From Streptomyces taklimakanensis (GTDB lineage: Bacteria; Actinomycetota; Actinomycetes; Streptomycetales; Streptomycetaceae), in assembly GCF_009709575.1 (NCBI RefSeq), contig NZ_WIXO01000001.1, forward strand, positions 5,210,001 to 5,274,000: DNA of 64,000 nt, given 5' to 3'. The notes beneath the pieces are model-generated. The model was not told the origin of the DNA and searched no databases. It worked only from the letters and a program-made list of their open reading frames with translations. This document shows positions 1 to 8,313 of the stretch, piece by piece. Position 1 is the first letter of the stretch. Each line of letters opens with the position of its first letter. Made by a program: the position numbers and the translations under genes.

Positions 1-98
1 AGCAGGTTCAGGGTTCCGGATGGGTAACGCCGTGCGTGCAGCAGATTGCGGCGCAGCATCGTGGAGGAATCGCGTACGGCGAGGGACAGGGAGCTCAT
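1..98 (-). CDS. ABC-2 type efflux permease, N-terminal fragment
   Basis: Only the first 32 or so residues lie in the window; the gene runs off the left edge. The visible part has the basic cytoplasmic N-terminus (MLRRNLLHARRYP) typical of DrrB-like permeases just before the first membrane helix. The ATG overlaps the stop codon of the ATPase gene as ATGA, so the two are translationally coupled. It would form the membrane half of a multidrug or antibiotic exporter with that ATPase. The family call rests on the short N-terminus plus context. Confidence 0.75.
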   Translation of the reverse strand, partial: MSSLSLAVRDSSTMLRRNLLHARRYPSGTLNL

Positions 99-1087
99 CG
101 GGCGGCCTCCTGGGCCTGCGTTGGGACGTTGCCGTCGGTGAGGGCGAAAAAGACGTCGTCGAGGTCAGGGGTGTGCACGGTCAGCTCGTCGGCCTCGATA
201 CCGGCGGAGTCCAGCCGGTCGAGGACAGAGCGCAGCTCGCGCTGGCTGCCGCCGCTGGGGATCTGCAGCGCCAGCGCCTCGTCATCCCGCTGCACCTCAC
301 GCAGCGCGGAGGCGGCGCTCTGGTAGGCGGAAGGATCGGTGAAGCGCAGCCGGATGTGCCCGCCGGGGATCATCCGTTTCAGCTCCTCGGCGCTGCCCTC
401 GGCGACGATCTTGCCGTTGTCGAGGACGGCGATACGGTCGGCGAGCTCTTCGGCCTCGTCCAGATATTGGGTGGTGAGGAAGACGGTGACGCCGTTGGCA
501 ACCAGCTCGCGGACGATGCCCCACATGTTGTGGCGTGCTCGCGGGTCGAGGCCGGTGGTCGGCTCGTCCAGGAAGATGATGCGCGGGCTGCCCACCAGGG
601 TCATGGCGATGTCCAGGCGCCGCTTCATGCCGCCGGAGTAGCTCTGCACAGGCTTGTCGGCGGCGTCGCCGAGGTCGAAGCGCTCCAGCAACTCGGCGAT
701 GACCCGCTTGCCCTCGCGCCTGGAGAGGTGGTTGAGGTCGGCCATGAGCAGCATGTTCTCCGTGCCGGTGATCAGGCCGTCGACGGCGGAGAACTGGCCG
801 GTGACACCGATTGCGGCCCGTACCCGGTCCGGAGCCGAGGCGACGTCGTGGCCCGCGACCTGTGCCTGGCCGCCGTCGGCACCGATGAGCGTGGAGAGGG
901 TCTTTACGGCGGTGGTCTTGCCGGCGCCGTTCGGGCCGAGCAGCGCGAAGACCGACCCGGCCGGGACGCGCAGGTCGATGCCGTCGAGGACGGTCTTGCC
1001 CCCGTAGGACTTGCGCAGGCCGACGGCGGAGATGGCGGGCGGACCACCGCCACCATTCCTGGATGTGGGCATGACAGATGAAGGCAT
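95..1087 (-). CDS. DrrA-like ABC transporter ATP-binding protein
   Basis: This 330-residue ATPase would power drug efflux with the overlapping permease. Motifs appear in the right order: Walker A GPNGAGKTT, signature YSGGMKRRLDIA, Walker B FLDEPTTGLD, and a switch region ending FLTTQYLDEAEELADRI, as in DrrA. The C-terminal 80 residues match the accessory domain of the daunorubicin-resistance group. The start at 1087 was chosen because GGGAGGG lies 4 bases upstream; a longer frame to 1246 has no ribosome site and an uncharacteristic N-terminus. It lies 171 bp downstream of a PadR/DUF1048 operon and is probably controlled with it. Confidence 0.9.
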   Translation of the reverse strand: MPSSVMPTSRNGGGGPPAISAVGLRKSYGGKTVLDGIDLRVPAGSVFALLGPNGAGKTTAVKTLSTLIGADGGQAQVAGHDVASAPDRVRAAIGVTGQFSAVDGLITGTENMLLMADLNHLSRREGKRVIAELLERFDLGDAADKPVQSYSGGMKRRLDIAMTLVGSPRIIFLDEPTTGLDPRARHNMWGIVRELVANGVTVFLTTQYLDEAEELADRIAVLDNGKIVAEGSAEELKRMIPGGHIRLRFTDPSAYQSAASALREVQRDDEALALQIPSGGSQRELRSVLDRLDSAGIEADELTVHTPDLDDVFFALTDGNVPTQAQEAAR

Positions 1088-1258
1088 GGTGCCCTCCCTT
1101 TCGAAGGCTGTGATGGTGAGGGGGAGCGAAGGAGCCGGGACCGGTGGGTAGGGCGCTGATGCGCGGTGATGTCGCTGGTCGGTCCGCACCTGCTCGCGCT
1201 GCGCTGAGGCGAACGAACCACGCAGGCGGGCTCTGCCCGCAGGCATGAACCGACGGTG

Positions 1259-1585
1259 CTACTGCTCGGCCGCGCCGGGATTGCCGTTGAGGGAGTCCTG
1301 ATAGACGTCCGCGTAGGTGCGTGAGTCCTTGATCAGGTCGTCACAGAACGCGGCGACGTCCGGGCCGATGAGCTCCAGGACTCCCTTGCCTCCGGCCGCG
1401 CCCTCCTCGAAGAAGTCGACGATCCCGGGGAGCAGCTGCCCGTCGGACAGGTCGGTCGGTCCGACCTTGAACAGGTACCGCTGCATCTCCTGGTAGACGA
1501 TCCGGTAGTCCGGCGGGAGCGTCTTGACCCGGGCCATGTGCGCCCGCCACTGCTTCTTGCCCTCGATGATGTCTTGGATGCTCAC
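1259..1585 (-). CDS. DUF1048 family protein (distal copy)
   Basis: A 108-residue protein of the DUF1048 family, small helical proteins usually found beside PadR regulators and ABC exporters; molecular role unknown. Features include the early KKQWRAHMARVKTLP helix and the FFEEGAAGGKGVLELIGPDV segment that aligns with the second copy upstream. It starts with GTG just after the stop of that copy, whose last codons supply the GGAGGGCTGAC ribosome site, so the two are co-translated. Probably a paralogue from tandem duplication. Confidence 0.82.
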   Translation of the reverse strand: MSIQDIIEGKKQWRAHMARVKTLPPDYRIVYQEMQRYLFKVGPTDLSDGQLLPGIVDFFEEGAAGGKGVLELIGPDVAAFCDDLIKDSRTYADVYQDSLNGNPGAAEQ

Positions 1586-1586
1586 G

Positions 1587-1943
1587 TCAGCCCTCCAGCC
1601 GCTTCAGTTTCCTTGCGACGTTCTTGTTCAACTGCTCGCGCCACCGATCGCGATGGGTTCGGGCCCCTTCGCCACCGGCCAGCGCCGTGCAGAATCCTCG
1701 GATGTCGTCGCCGAGCACGTCACGGACGCTCAGTCCGTCCGCCGCGGTCTCTTCGAGCAGCCCCAGGGCGTTGTCGAAGATCGGCATCAGGTTGCGGCCG
1801 GTGAAGTTCCCATGGGGGAAGAGGTGGGCCTTGATCTGTTCCCACGCCGCTCGGTAGTCCTCCGGCAGGGCCTGGGCCCGGACTTCGAACGCCTTCCATT
1901 CCCGCGTGAGATCGCTGCCGGTGATGGTCTCCCAGAAGCTCAT
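1587..1943 (-). CDS. DUF1048 family protein (proximal copy)
   Basis: A 118-residue DUF1048 protein. It shares with its downstream neighbour the pattern R..ALPEDYR, a central L.IFD or IVDFFEE block, and a V.DVLGDDIRGFCTAL segment matching VLELIGPDVAAFCDDL. The ATG overlaps the PadR stop codon (ATGA) and follows GGAGGGCGGGAA. A longer reading frame exists upstream but would lie inside the PadR gene, so the short start is preferred. Function unknown; context suggests an accessory to regulation or resistance. Confidence 0.82.
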   Translation of the reverse strand: MSFWETITGSDLTREWKAFEVRAQALPEDYRAAWEQIKAHLFPHGNFTGRNLMPIFDNALGLLEETAADGLSVRDVLGDDIRGFCTALAGGEGARTHRDRWREQLNKNVARKLKRLEG

Positions 1944-2266
1944 TTCCCGCCCTCCTTGAGCTTGTCGATGCGTGATGAGACGAACTGCCACTTCGCCCAG
2001 AACTTCGCGAGTTCCTCGCGTCCGGCGTCGTTGAGCGTGAAGAACTTGCGCGGTGGACCGGCCTCGGATGGTCGCTTCGTCACTTGAACGAGTCCGTTCC
2101 GCTCCAGTCGCAGCAGGATGGTGTACACCGTCCCCTCGACAACATCGGCGAAGCCGAGTTCGTTCAGCTGGCGAGTGATGGCGTACCCGTAGGTTTCCTC
2201 GCGTCCGATGATCTGGAGCACGCACCCTTCGAGCGTGCCCTTCAACATCTCCGTCAGATCGTCCAT
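1940..2266 (-). CDS. PadR family transcriptional regulator
   Basis: A 108-residue PadR-type winged-helix repressor. Characteristic segments are the LEGCVLQIIGREETYGYAI helix, the recognition region and wing VVEGTVYTILLRLERNGLV, and a short C-terminal dimerisation helix. The ATG at 2266 follows GGGTGGGG; a GTG 12 bases upstream is also in frame. It is the first gene of the operon with two DUF1048 genes and lies beside a repeat-rich promoter (2290-2336), so autoregulation with induction by a transported compound is likely, as for other PadR-type efflux regulators. Confidence 0.88.
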   Translation of the reverse strand: MDDLTEMLKGTLEGCVLQIIGREETYGYAITRQLNELGFADVVEGTVYTILLRLERNGLVQVTKRPSEAGPPRKFFTLNDAGREELAKFWAKWQFVSSRIDKLKEGGK

Positions 2267-2289
2267 CGCATGCCCCACCCAGCCCTATC

Positions 2290-2336
2290 GGTACTATGTG
2301 CTACTGAGTACTGGTATAGAGTACCACTGAGTAGTG
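2290..2336. promoter_or_regulatory. Candidate PadR operator
   Basis: A dense AT-richer cluster of GTACT/AGTAC repeats lies just upstream of the PadR gene: GGTACT at 2290-2295 is inverted as AGTACC at 2320-2325, the palindrome AGTACT occupies 2307-2312, and ACTGAGTA occurs twice (2303-2310 and 2326-2333). On the minus strand TATACC lies in the same cluster as a possible -10. The overlap of repeats and promoter suggests an autoregulatory operator; assignment to PadR is inference. Confidence 0.5.
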
Positions 2337-2626
2337 GAGGTGTCTGCGGGCAGCGACCGCGGACCGGACGTTGTGATCCGCGAAGCGGAGGAAGATTTCG
2401 CACGCCGCGAGGGGCGCCCATCGGCAGGATTCCCGGTGGGCGCCCCGGCGCGTGGAGCTCGCGCCTGTCGTCAAAGGAACGAATGAGGACAGGCACGGCG
2501 GGCGTCCAATGAACCCGGACGTTTCGGGGCCTCGCGGCGCCGCGAATCCAATCGGGTCCGATGACGGACGAAGACAGGGTTTGCCGACAGCCAGGGTCGG
2601 ATGCGACCACCACAACGGGGAGCGGC

Positions 2627-3265
2627 ATGGCCAACCTGGTCTACAGACGGGTGTCGACCGACCAGCAGTCGATCGACCGTCGGAATCTCGTCCTGGACGA
2701 GGCCGGGATCGAGGACCCGGTCGTCTTTGAGGAACAGGCCGGCACATCCAGCCGCCTCCACCCGTTGGAACGGCCGAAGCTCGGCGAGTTGCTCACGTAC
2801 GCGCGGCCGGGCGACACCATGCGCATCTCCGAGATGTTCCGCCTCGTGCGCGGCACCCAGCACATCCTCGACGTGCTCGAGGTCCTTCACCGCAACCGTC
2901 TCGCGCTGCGCATCCACGACGGCGCGTTCTCCGCGATGGACCTCACCGCCCGCCACCCGCGCACTGGAGAACTGCTGTCCACCGTGAAGTTCATGGTGCA
3001 GACCCTCGCCGCCGCCGGCGAACTCCAACGCGACATCCAACGCGAGTTGACGTACGACGGGCTGCGGGCCGCGGCGGCGAAGGGCGACAAGGGCGGGCGT
3101 CGCCCCGCAGTCCCCGCCGACAAGACCGACACTGTGCGCACCGCGTACCTGGAAGGCCGGTCCATCGCCGCCCTCGCCCGAGACCACAGCGTCAGCCGCG
3201 GCGCCAAGCGCAAAGCCCGCCGCGAGTACGAGAACCGCGTCAACGCCCCTGGCAGCGACATCTGA
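2627..3265 (+). CDS. Small serine recombinase (resolvase/invertase type)
   Basis: A 212-residue serine recombinase. The N-terminal catalytic domain begins NLVYRRVSTDQQS, with the nucleophilic serine in RVSTD, followed by R.LHPLERPKLGELL and the RISEMFRLVRGT region, and a long helix around FMVQTLAAAGELQRDI. The C-terminal helix-turn-helix is short and its end is very basic (SRGAKRKARREYE). It starts at an ATG with GGGGAGCGGC upstream. No transposase, attachment site or cargo was recognised beside it, so it is either a resolvase orphan or a relic of an integrated element. Confidence 0.85.
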   Translation: MANLVYRRVSTDQQSIDRRNLVLDEAGIEDPVVFEEQAGTSSRLHPLERPKLGELLTYARPGDTMRISEMFRLVRGTQHILDVLEVLHRNRLALRIHDGAFSAMDLTARHPRTGELLSTVKFMVQTLAAAGELQRDIQRELTYDGLRAAAAKGDKGGRRPAVPADKTDTVRTAYLEGRSIAALARDHSVSRGAKRKARREYENRVNAPGSDI

Positions 3266-3431
3266 AGGGGAGCGGGGAGTATCCGCAGGTCAGGGGCTAC
3301 TCCGTTGCTTTTTCGGCGAGTACTACTGGGACCTCGAACCGTTCGGCGTGCTCCCCGGCACCGGCGACCGGCGGCGACGCCTCCGGGAACGGTCCCGTAC
3401 GGGTGGCCGGCGGGCCCGGGCCCGGCACCGG

Positions 3432-4790
3432 TCACGGTGGCACGATGCCGCGGGCGATGCCCAACTCCACCAGGTCCTGCGGGCGCAGCCGCAGCTCGTC
3501 GGCCGTCTCCCGCACCCGCTCCGGGCCGCGCTTGAGGATGGCGGCGGCCGACTCCGGGGCGATGACGGAGAAGTAGGAGTCCGGCGTGACCCAGGTGTTG
3601 CCGGGCGCCGCCAGCGCCAGCGCGCCCCCCGAGCCGCCCTCCCCGACGACCAGTGTCGTCACCGGCACCCGGGCCTCGGCCATCGCCGCGAAGGCGTCCG
3701 CGATGGCCGCGCCCGCACCGGACCGTTCCGCCGCCTCGTCGTTGGCCGCGCCCGGGGTGTCCACCAACGTCAGCACCGGTATGCCCAGCCGGTCGGCCAT
3801 CCGGATCAGCCGGGCGGCGGCGCGGAAGCCCGCGGGCAGCGTCGGCGTCCCGCACTGGGCCGCGTAGGCGACCGTACGACCGTCCCGCCTGCCGAAACCG
3901 CAGCGCATCCCCGGATCCGTCCCGCCGCAGCGGTCGCCGGAGAGCTCCTCGCGCACCTCGAAGTACGCGTCCAGGTAGGCATCGGCACGGGGGCGGCGCG
4001 GCGAACGGGCCCGCTCCACCGCCTCCCAGCCCGTCCCGGGCGGCCCGGACACCGCACCGAGCGCACGCGGGGGCTCGGGCGGACCGTCGCCATCCGTCGG
4101 GGAGGCGAGCAGCGCCAGCCAGCTTCCCAGAACCTCCCGCAGCTCACCCGGGGCCACGATCCGGTCCACCTGTCCGGCCGCCAGCTTCCCCTCGGCCCCG
4201 TAGGCGGCCGGATCGGCCCCCGGGGGGCGGACCCGCGAGCCGGCGAAGGCGATCTGCGCGCCCGGCAACGCCAACACCACGTCCGAGCCCGCGCCCAGCG
4301 TCGCCCATCCGCCGCCCGTGGTGGGGTCCCGTGCCACGGCGATCTGCGGCAGCCCCGCCGCACGGGTCAGTGCCGACTGGCGGGCGACGCGCTGGAGCTG
4401 GGTCAGCGCGCGCATGCCCTCCTGCATACGGCTGCCGCCCGTCGCGATCAGTGACACCACCGGCAACCGCTCGGCGCGGGCGTACCGGTGGGCGGCCTCG
4501 ATCCGGTCCCCGGTGCGCTGCCCCAGCGAGCCGCCGAGGAAACCGAACTCGAAGACGAGCAGCACCGTACGGACACCGCCGACCGTGCCGGTGCCGCACA
4601 CCACCGACTCGCGCTCCCCCGTCCGCTCGCGCGCCCCGGCCCTGACGGCCCCGTAACCGGCCCAACCGATCGGACCGTCGCCGGGGCCGCCCGTCGCCCC
4701 GTCGTCCCAGGCGGCCTCGCCGTCGGGAAGCTCGGCGAAGCCGTCGGCCACCGCGTCCAGCACCGCGCGGGCCGGGAGCCGCTCACCCAC
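3432..4790 (-). CDS. Fused acyl-CoA carboxyltransferase (AccD/AccA-like)
   Basis: A 452-residue single-chain carboxyltransferase containing both halves of the acetyl-CoA carboxylase transferase: an AccD-like N-terminal half (LPVVSLIATGGSRMQEG; PTTGGGWATLGAGSDV) and an AccA-like C-terminal half (GIPVLTLVDTPGAANDEAAE; GEGGSGGALALAAP). The zinc-ribbon cysteines of bacterial AccD are absent. The GTG start overlaps the matB stop by 8 bp, so the two are one transcript. With malonyl-CoA ligase next door it may act on malonyl-CoA, but no biotin carboxylase or carrier gene is nearby. The same gene order is known in S. coelicolor beside matB. Confidence 0.85.
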   Translation of the reverse strand: MGERLPARAVLDAVADGFAELPDGEAAWDDGATGGPGDGPIGWAGYGAVRAGARERTGERESVVCGTGTVGGVRTVLLVFEFGFLGGSLGQRTGDRIEAAHRYARAERLPVVSLIATGGSRMQEGMRALTQLQRVARQSALTRAAGLPQIAVARDPTTGGGWATLGAGSDVVLALPGAQIAFAGSRVRPPGADPAAYGAEGKLAAGQVDRIVAPGELREVLGSWLALLASPTDGDGPPEPPRALGAVSGPPGTGWEAVERARSPRRPRADAYLDAYFEVREELSGDRCGGTDPGMRCGFGRRDGRTVAYAAQCGTPTLPAGFRAAARLIRMADRLGIPVLTLVDTPGAANDEAAERSGAGAAIADAFAAMAEARVPVTTLVVGEGGSGGALALAAPGNTWVTPDSYFSVIAPESAAAILKRGPERVRETADELRLRPQDLVELGIARGIVPP

Positions 4791-6255
4791 GGAGCAACTC
4801 CCGCTTCACGACCTTGCCCATGTCGTTGCGGGGCAGGGCGTCGACGAACCGAACCGCGCGCGGCCGCTTGTGCGGGGCGAGCCGCTGTGCGACGTGGTCG
4901 GCCAGTTCCCGCTCGTCGGGCCGCTCCGGGCCCCCGGCCGGTACGACCCAGGCCACGATGCGCTCGCCCAGATCCGGGTCGGGCTCGCCGACGACGGCGG
5001 CCTCGGCGACTCCCGGGTGGCCCACCAGGCAGTTCTCGATCTCCCCGGCACCGATCTTGTAACCACCGCTCTTGATCAGGTCGGTCGCCTTGCGCCCCAC
5101 GATCCGGTAGAAGCCGTCGGCGTCCCGGGTGGCCATGTCGCCCGTGCGGAACCAGCCGCCCGCGAAGGCCTCCGCCGTGGCGTCGGGACGGTGCAGGTAC
5201 TCGACGAACAGATGGGGCCCGCGCACCTGGACCTCACCGACGGTCTGTCCGTCGCCGCCCTCGATGCGCCTGCCGTCGTCGTCCACCAGCCGTACGTCCA
5301 CGCTGGGCAGGGGGACACCCACCGTGCCGGCGCGGCGCTCGCCGTCCGCCCGCACGCTGGTGATCATCAGCGTTTCGGTCATCCCGTAGCGCTCGACGAC
5401 GCGCTGCCCGGTGGCGGCGGTGATCCGTTCGTGGTCGTGGAGGGGGAGGGCCGCCGAACCGGAGACCAACAGCCGGGCGCCGCGCAGGGCCGCGGCCAGC
5501 CGTCCGCCGTCCGCTCCCTCCCCGGCGTCGAGGGCGTCGGCCAGCCGGTGGTACATCGTGGGCACCCCGAAGAGCATGGTGCCGCCCTCCTCCAGTGCCC
5601 CGGCGACGCCCTCGGGGGAGAAACGGCCCAGGTGGCGGAGGGTCCCGCCGCGCCGCAGCGGGCCCAGTACGCCCAGGATCAGGCCGTGTACGTGGAACAG
5701 CGGCAGGGCGTGCACCAGCACGTCGTCCTCCGTCCACCCCCAGGCGTCGGCCAGGTCGTCCAAAGTGCCCGCGATCGCCCGGCGCGGCAGGACCACGCCC
5801 TTGGGCGGCCCGGTGGTGCCGGAGGTGTAGACGATCAGTGCCGGTGCGCTCTCGTCGGGCGCGGACGTGGTGCCGTCGGGCCGGTGCGGTTCGCCCTCCG
5901 GCTCCAGGTCCACATCGGTGCGGGGAAGCGCGTCCAGTGCCTCGGGAAGCGCGTCACCGGGGGCCGCCAGCACCCGCTCGGGCGTGCTGTCGGAGACGAT
6001 GTGCGCCAGCTCCTCCGCTCCGATCCGCGGGTTGACGGGGACGGCCGGCACCCCGGCCAGCAGCGCCGCCAGCACTCCGACACAGGTGTGCGGGGAGGGA
6101 GTGGCCCACACCGCGACCCGCCCGGTGTCGGCGATCCGCAGGGCGAGGGAGTGCGCGGCAGCGGCCAGCCGGCCGTAGTCGATCACCAGGTCGCCGAAGC
6201 GCAGCGCCGGTTTCCCCGGCGACTGGTGGAGGGTCGGAAACAGTGCTGCGGGCAC
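4783..6255 (-). CDS. matB: Malonyl-CoA synthetase (malonate-CoA ligase)
   Basis: A 490-residue ANL-superfamily ligase very similar in remembered sequence to the structurally studied S. coelicolor MatB. It makes malonyl-CoA or methylmalonyl-CoA from the diacid, ATP and CoA, feeding fatty-acid or polyketide synthesis. It shows the adenylation loop VYTSGTTGPPKG, LPLFHVHGLILG, the substrate-pocket and ATP motif RYGMTETLMI, GGWFRTGDMATRD, and the catalytic lysine region RNDMGKVVKREL. GTG start with GAGGAG upstream. It is first in an operon with the fused carboxyltransferase. Confidence 0.92.
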   Translation of the reverse strand: MPAALFPTLHQSPGKPALRFGDLVIDYGRLAAAAHSLALRIADTGRVAVWATPSPHTCVGVLAALLAGVPAVPVNPRIGAEELAHIVSDSTPERVLAAPGDALPEALDALPRTDVDLEPEGEPHRPDGTTSAPDESAPALIVYTSGTTGPPKGVVLPRRAIAGTLDDLADAWGWTEDDVLVHALPLFHVHGLILGVLGPLRRGGTLRHLGRFSPEGVAGALEEGGTMLFGVPTMYHRLADALDAGEGADGGRLAAALRGARLLVSGSAALPLHDHERITAATGQRVVERYGMTETLMITSVRADGERRAGTVGVPLPSVDVRLVDDDGRRIEGGDGQTVGEVQVRGPHLFVEYLHRPDATAEAFAGGWFRTGDMATRDADGFYRIVGRKATDLIKSGGYKIGAGEIENCLVGHPGVAEAAVVGEPDPDLGERIVAWVVPAGGPERPDERELADHVAQRLAPHKRPRAVRFVDALPRNDMGKVVKRELLRG

Positions 6256-6345
6256 CCGGGGCTCCTCGTCTCGTACGGCTGTGCGGTCGGTCTCCAGGGT
6301 GCCTACCCATCCGTCCGCACGCAGCCCGGGCCGCGCGATGTGATC

Positions 6346-7113
6346 TCAGTCGCCCGTCGCCCGGGGGAAGAGCGTGGTGAACGCCTCGGCCGGGTCCTCC
6401 AGCCCGCGCGTGAAGGGAGAGTCGAAGTACCAGACGAGGAAGAGGAGGAAGGCGATCAACGCGGTGAACAGCCCGGCCAGCACCAGTTCCCGGCCCGAAC
6501 GCTGGATCTGCAGGGCGAACACCATGCCGACGGCGATCACCGCGCCCGCCACCAGGCCGAACCACACCACGCCCGGCAGGGTCGGCTCGGCGCCCTGTTC
6601 GCGGGCGGTGCGCGCCTCGTCGGCCGCGGCCACCTGGTCCACCAGCGCCTGGTACGCCTGCGCCTCGCGGACACTGCCCGGTTCGTGACTCGTGACGTCC
6701 CGCCTCAGCCGGTCGAAGAGTTCGTCGCCCCGCCCGGTCGACTCACCGTGTTCGGTCATGTGCGGCCACTCCACCGTCACCGTGTGGTGGACGTAGGCGT
6801 CGACGTCGGCGCGCACCCGGTTGCGGACCTCCTCGGGGTAGGCGCCGACCCGTTCGCGCACCTCGTGCAGGGCCTGCGCCTCCTGGCGCACCCACTCCTC
6901 GGCGGCCGAACGCCCCTCCCACACACCGGCGATGGCCAGGCCGAGCACGATGGCGTAGACCACACCGATCATCATCGTCATGTACTCGATGACGTCGGGA
7001 GTCTCCGAGGGGTCGTCGTCCTCGCCGACCCGCCGCTGCCGCAGCAGGGTGGCGACCACGACGATCGCACAGGATCCGGCGATGACGAGCAGCAGGAAGA
7101 GCCATTCGGTCAT
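6346..7113 (-). CDS. DUF4239 membrane protein
   Basis: A 255-residue integral membrane protein with the DUF4239 layout: one N-terminal helix (FLLLVIAGSCAIVVVATLL), a second at about 45-65 (MTMMIGVVYAIVLGLAIAGV), a soluble charged stretch of about 110 residues with EEWVRQEAQALHEVR, then two C-terminal helices (GVVWFGLVAGAVIAVGMVF and ELVLAGLFTALIAFLLFLVW). Function unknown in the family. It starts at ATG 7113 and stands alone, 90 bp from matB on the same strand and 91 bp from the next gene. Confidence 0.82.
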   Translation of the reverse strand: MTEWLFLLLVIAGSCAIVVVATLLRQRRVGEDDDPSETPDVIEYMTMMIGVVYAIVLGLAIAGVWEGRSAAEEWVRQEAQALHEVRERVGAYPEEVRNRVRADVDAYVHHTVTVEWPHMTEHGESTGRGDELFDRLRRDVTSHEPGSVREAQAYQALVDQVAAADEARTAREQGAEPTLPGVVWFGLVAGAVIAVGMVFALQIQRSGRELVLAGLFTALIAFLLFLVWYFDSPFTRGLEDPAEAFTTLFPRATGD

Positions 7114-7204
7114 GGGTGTCCCTCGTGTGTGGTGTCGACGGGCCGGAGGCGGCCGGTTTGGAGGGGGCGGAAGGCGCTCCGGGAGGGCGGGGAGTGTCGG
7201 GAGG

Positions 7205-7996
7205 TCAGCGGGAGCGGGAGCCCGAGCCGGAACGGGGGCGCAGCGCCGCGGCGGCCAACACCGCGGGGGCGACGATCAGCAGGGCACGCCCGATGAGGGG
7301 CAGTCGCGAATCGGTCCGCTGACGTGGGGCGGCGGCCCGGAAGACGACCGTCGCGGAGGTGCTCGGCGTGGGCGCGGGCGTGGCGCGCTCCGGTGGGGGG
7401 AGCTCGTGCGGCGGTGTGATGACGGGGGCGACCGTCGGCGGTGCCGGCGCGGCGGTCGGAGGCCGGGGCGGCACGGGGTCGATGGGTGGGACGGCAGGAG
7501 GGGCGGCCGGGAGGGTGGGGGAGGGGGGTGGCGCTGTCGGCTCGGGCGGCGGTGTCGGCTCGGGTGTGGGTGACGGGGAGGGGGGCGGTGTCGGTTCGGG
7601 CGTCGGCTCGGGTGTCGGTTCGGGCGTCGGTTCGGGCGTCGGCTCGGGGGTCGGCTCGGGTGTGGGGGAGGGCGACGGGAGCGGCGGAGGAGGCGGTGGG
7701 GAGGGCGTGGGGCACGGACGTCCGAGGACCACTTCGAGCAGTGAACCGGGGCCCCCTCCGCTCCCGATCGTCACCGACAGGCTCGGGCACCTCGGACGCG
7801 TCACCACCTCCAGCTCCAGCGAGGCGCCGCCGGTCGACCGCACCTCGGTGCCGTCTTCCGTCCGGACCTCGACGCCGGGCAGCGTGACCTTCGCCCCGGG
7901 CGCCTCGCCGGCGCGGGCGCCGCCCGGGACGGCGAGTACGAGGGCGGCCCCGGTCAGGGCCACGCCGACGCCCAGCCTGCGGTTCCTTCGGTTCAC
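7205..7996 (-). CDS. Secreted proline-rich repeat protein with C-terminal helix
   Basis: A 263-residue protein of unknown function. It has a signal peptide (RRLGVGVALTGAALVLAVPG, cleavage near ARAGEA), a small extracellular segment of about 65 residues with two cysteines, then roughly 110 residues dominated by Pro, Thr and Glu including seven tandem PTPE units, and a C-terminal hydrophobic helix (LIGRALLIVAPAVLAAAAL) followed by a basic tail. This layout resembles a wall-spanning stalk anchored in the membrane. There is no LPxTG motif. The repeat makes its length prone to variation. Confidence 0.7.
   Translation of the reverse strand: MNRRNRRLGVGVALTGAALVLAVPGGARAGEAPGAKVTLPGVEVRTEDGTEVRSTGGASLELEVVTRPRCPSLSVTIGSGGGPGSLLEVVLGRPCPTPSPPPPPPLPSPSPTPEPTPEPTPEPTPEPTPEPTPEPTPPPSPSPTPEPTPPPEPTAPPPSPTLPAAPPAVPPIDPVPPRPPTAAPAPPTVAPVITPPHELPPPERATPAPTPSTSATVVFRAAAPRQRTDSRLPLIGRALLIVAPAVLAAAALRPRSGSGSRSR
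7587..7663. repeat. 12-bp tandem repeat encoding PTPE
   Basis: About six tandem copies of a 12-bp unit (plus-strand GGTTCGGGCGTC and variants) sit within the proline-rich gene, encoding repeated Pro-Thr-Pro-Glu. Copies differ only by C/T changes at degenerate positions, consistent with expansion by slippage under protein-level constraint. Confidence 0.8.
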
Positions 7997-8313
7997 GGGT
8001 GCTTTCTACGCCATTGGGGTGGCATCCGTACGGGAAAAGACCCGGATTCCCCCGATGTGCTGAAGTTCGGTTGAGAGGCCTACGTGGCGGGGGAGTTGAT
8101 GCCCCGTCACTCCTCGCCCGTCCACCCGCCGACCCCGGTCCGTGGCACCGTCCCGGCCGTTCCGGACGTTCCGGACGTCCCGTCCGATCGACACCCGCAC
8201 GCTGCCGGTGACCTTCCGGGGGCGAGGGCCGCCGCCGGGGATCGGTGGGCCCGCGACCCGCCGCCCGCGTACGCGGAGCCCGGCAGCCGGCTTCCGACCG
8301 CGCGGCCGGTCGA
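7997..8313. other. Intergenic region without a recognised gene
   Basis: This 317-bp gap separates the start of the proline-rich gene from the 3' end of the ROK regulator gene. It must hold the promoter of the proline-rich gene near 8000-8060. A short direct repeat, GTTCCGGAC, lies near 8158-8178. No convincing coding frame or RNA gene was seen. Confidence 0.4.

Noticed and set aside
4870..7296. An 808-codon plus-strand frame across matB
   Set aside because: Antisense to matB and DUF4239, rich in Gly/Arg/Pro with no recognisable domain.
7587..7663. Possible CRISPR-like array
   Set aside because: The 12-bp units are contiguous without spacers and encode the PTPE protein repeat.
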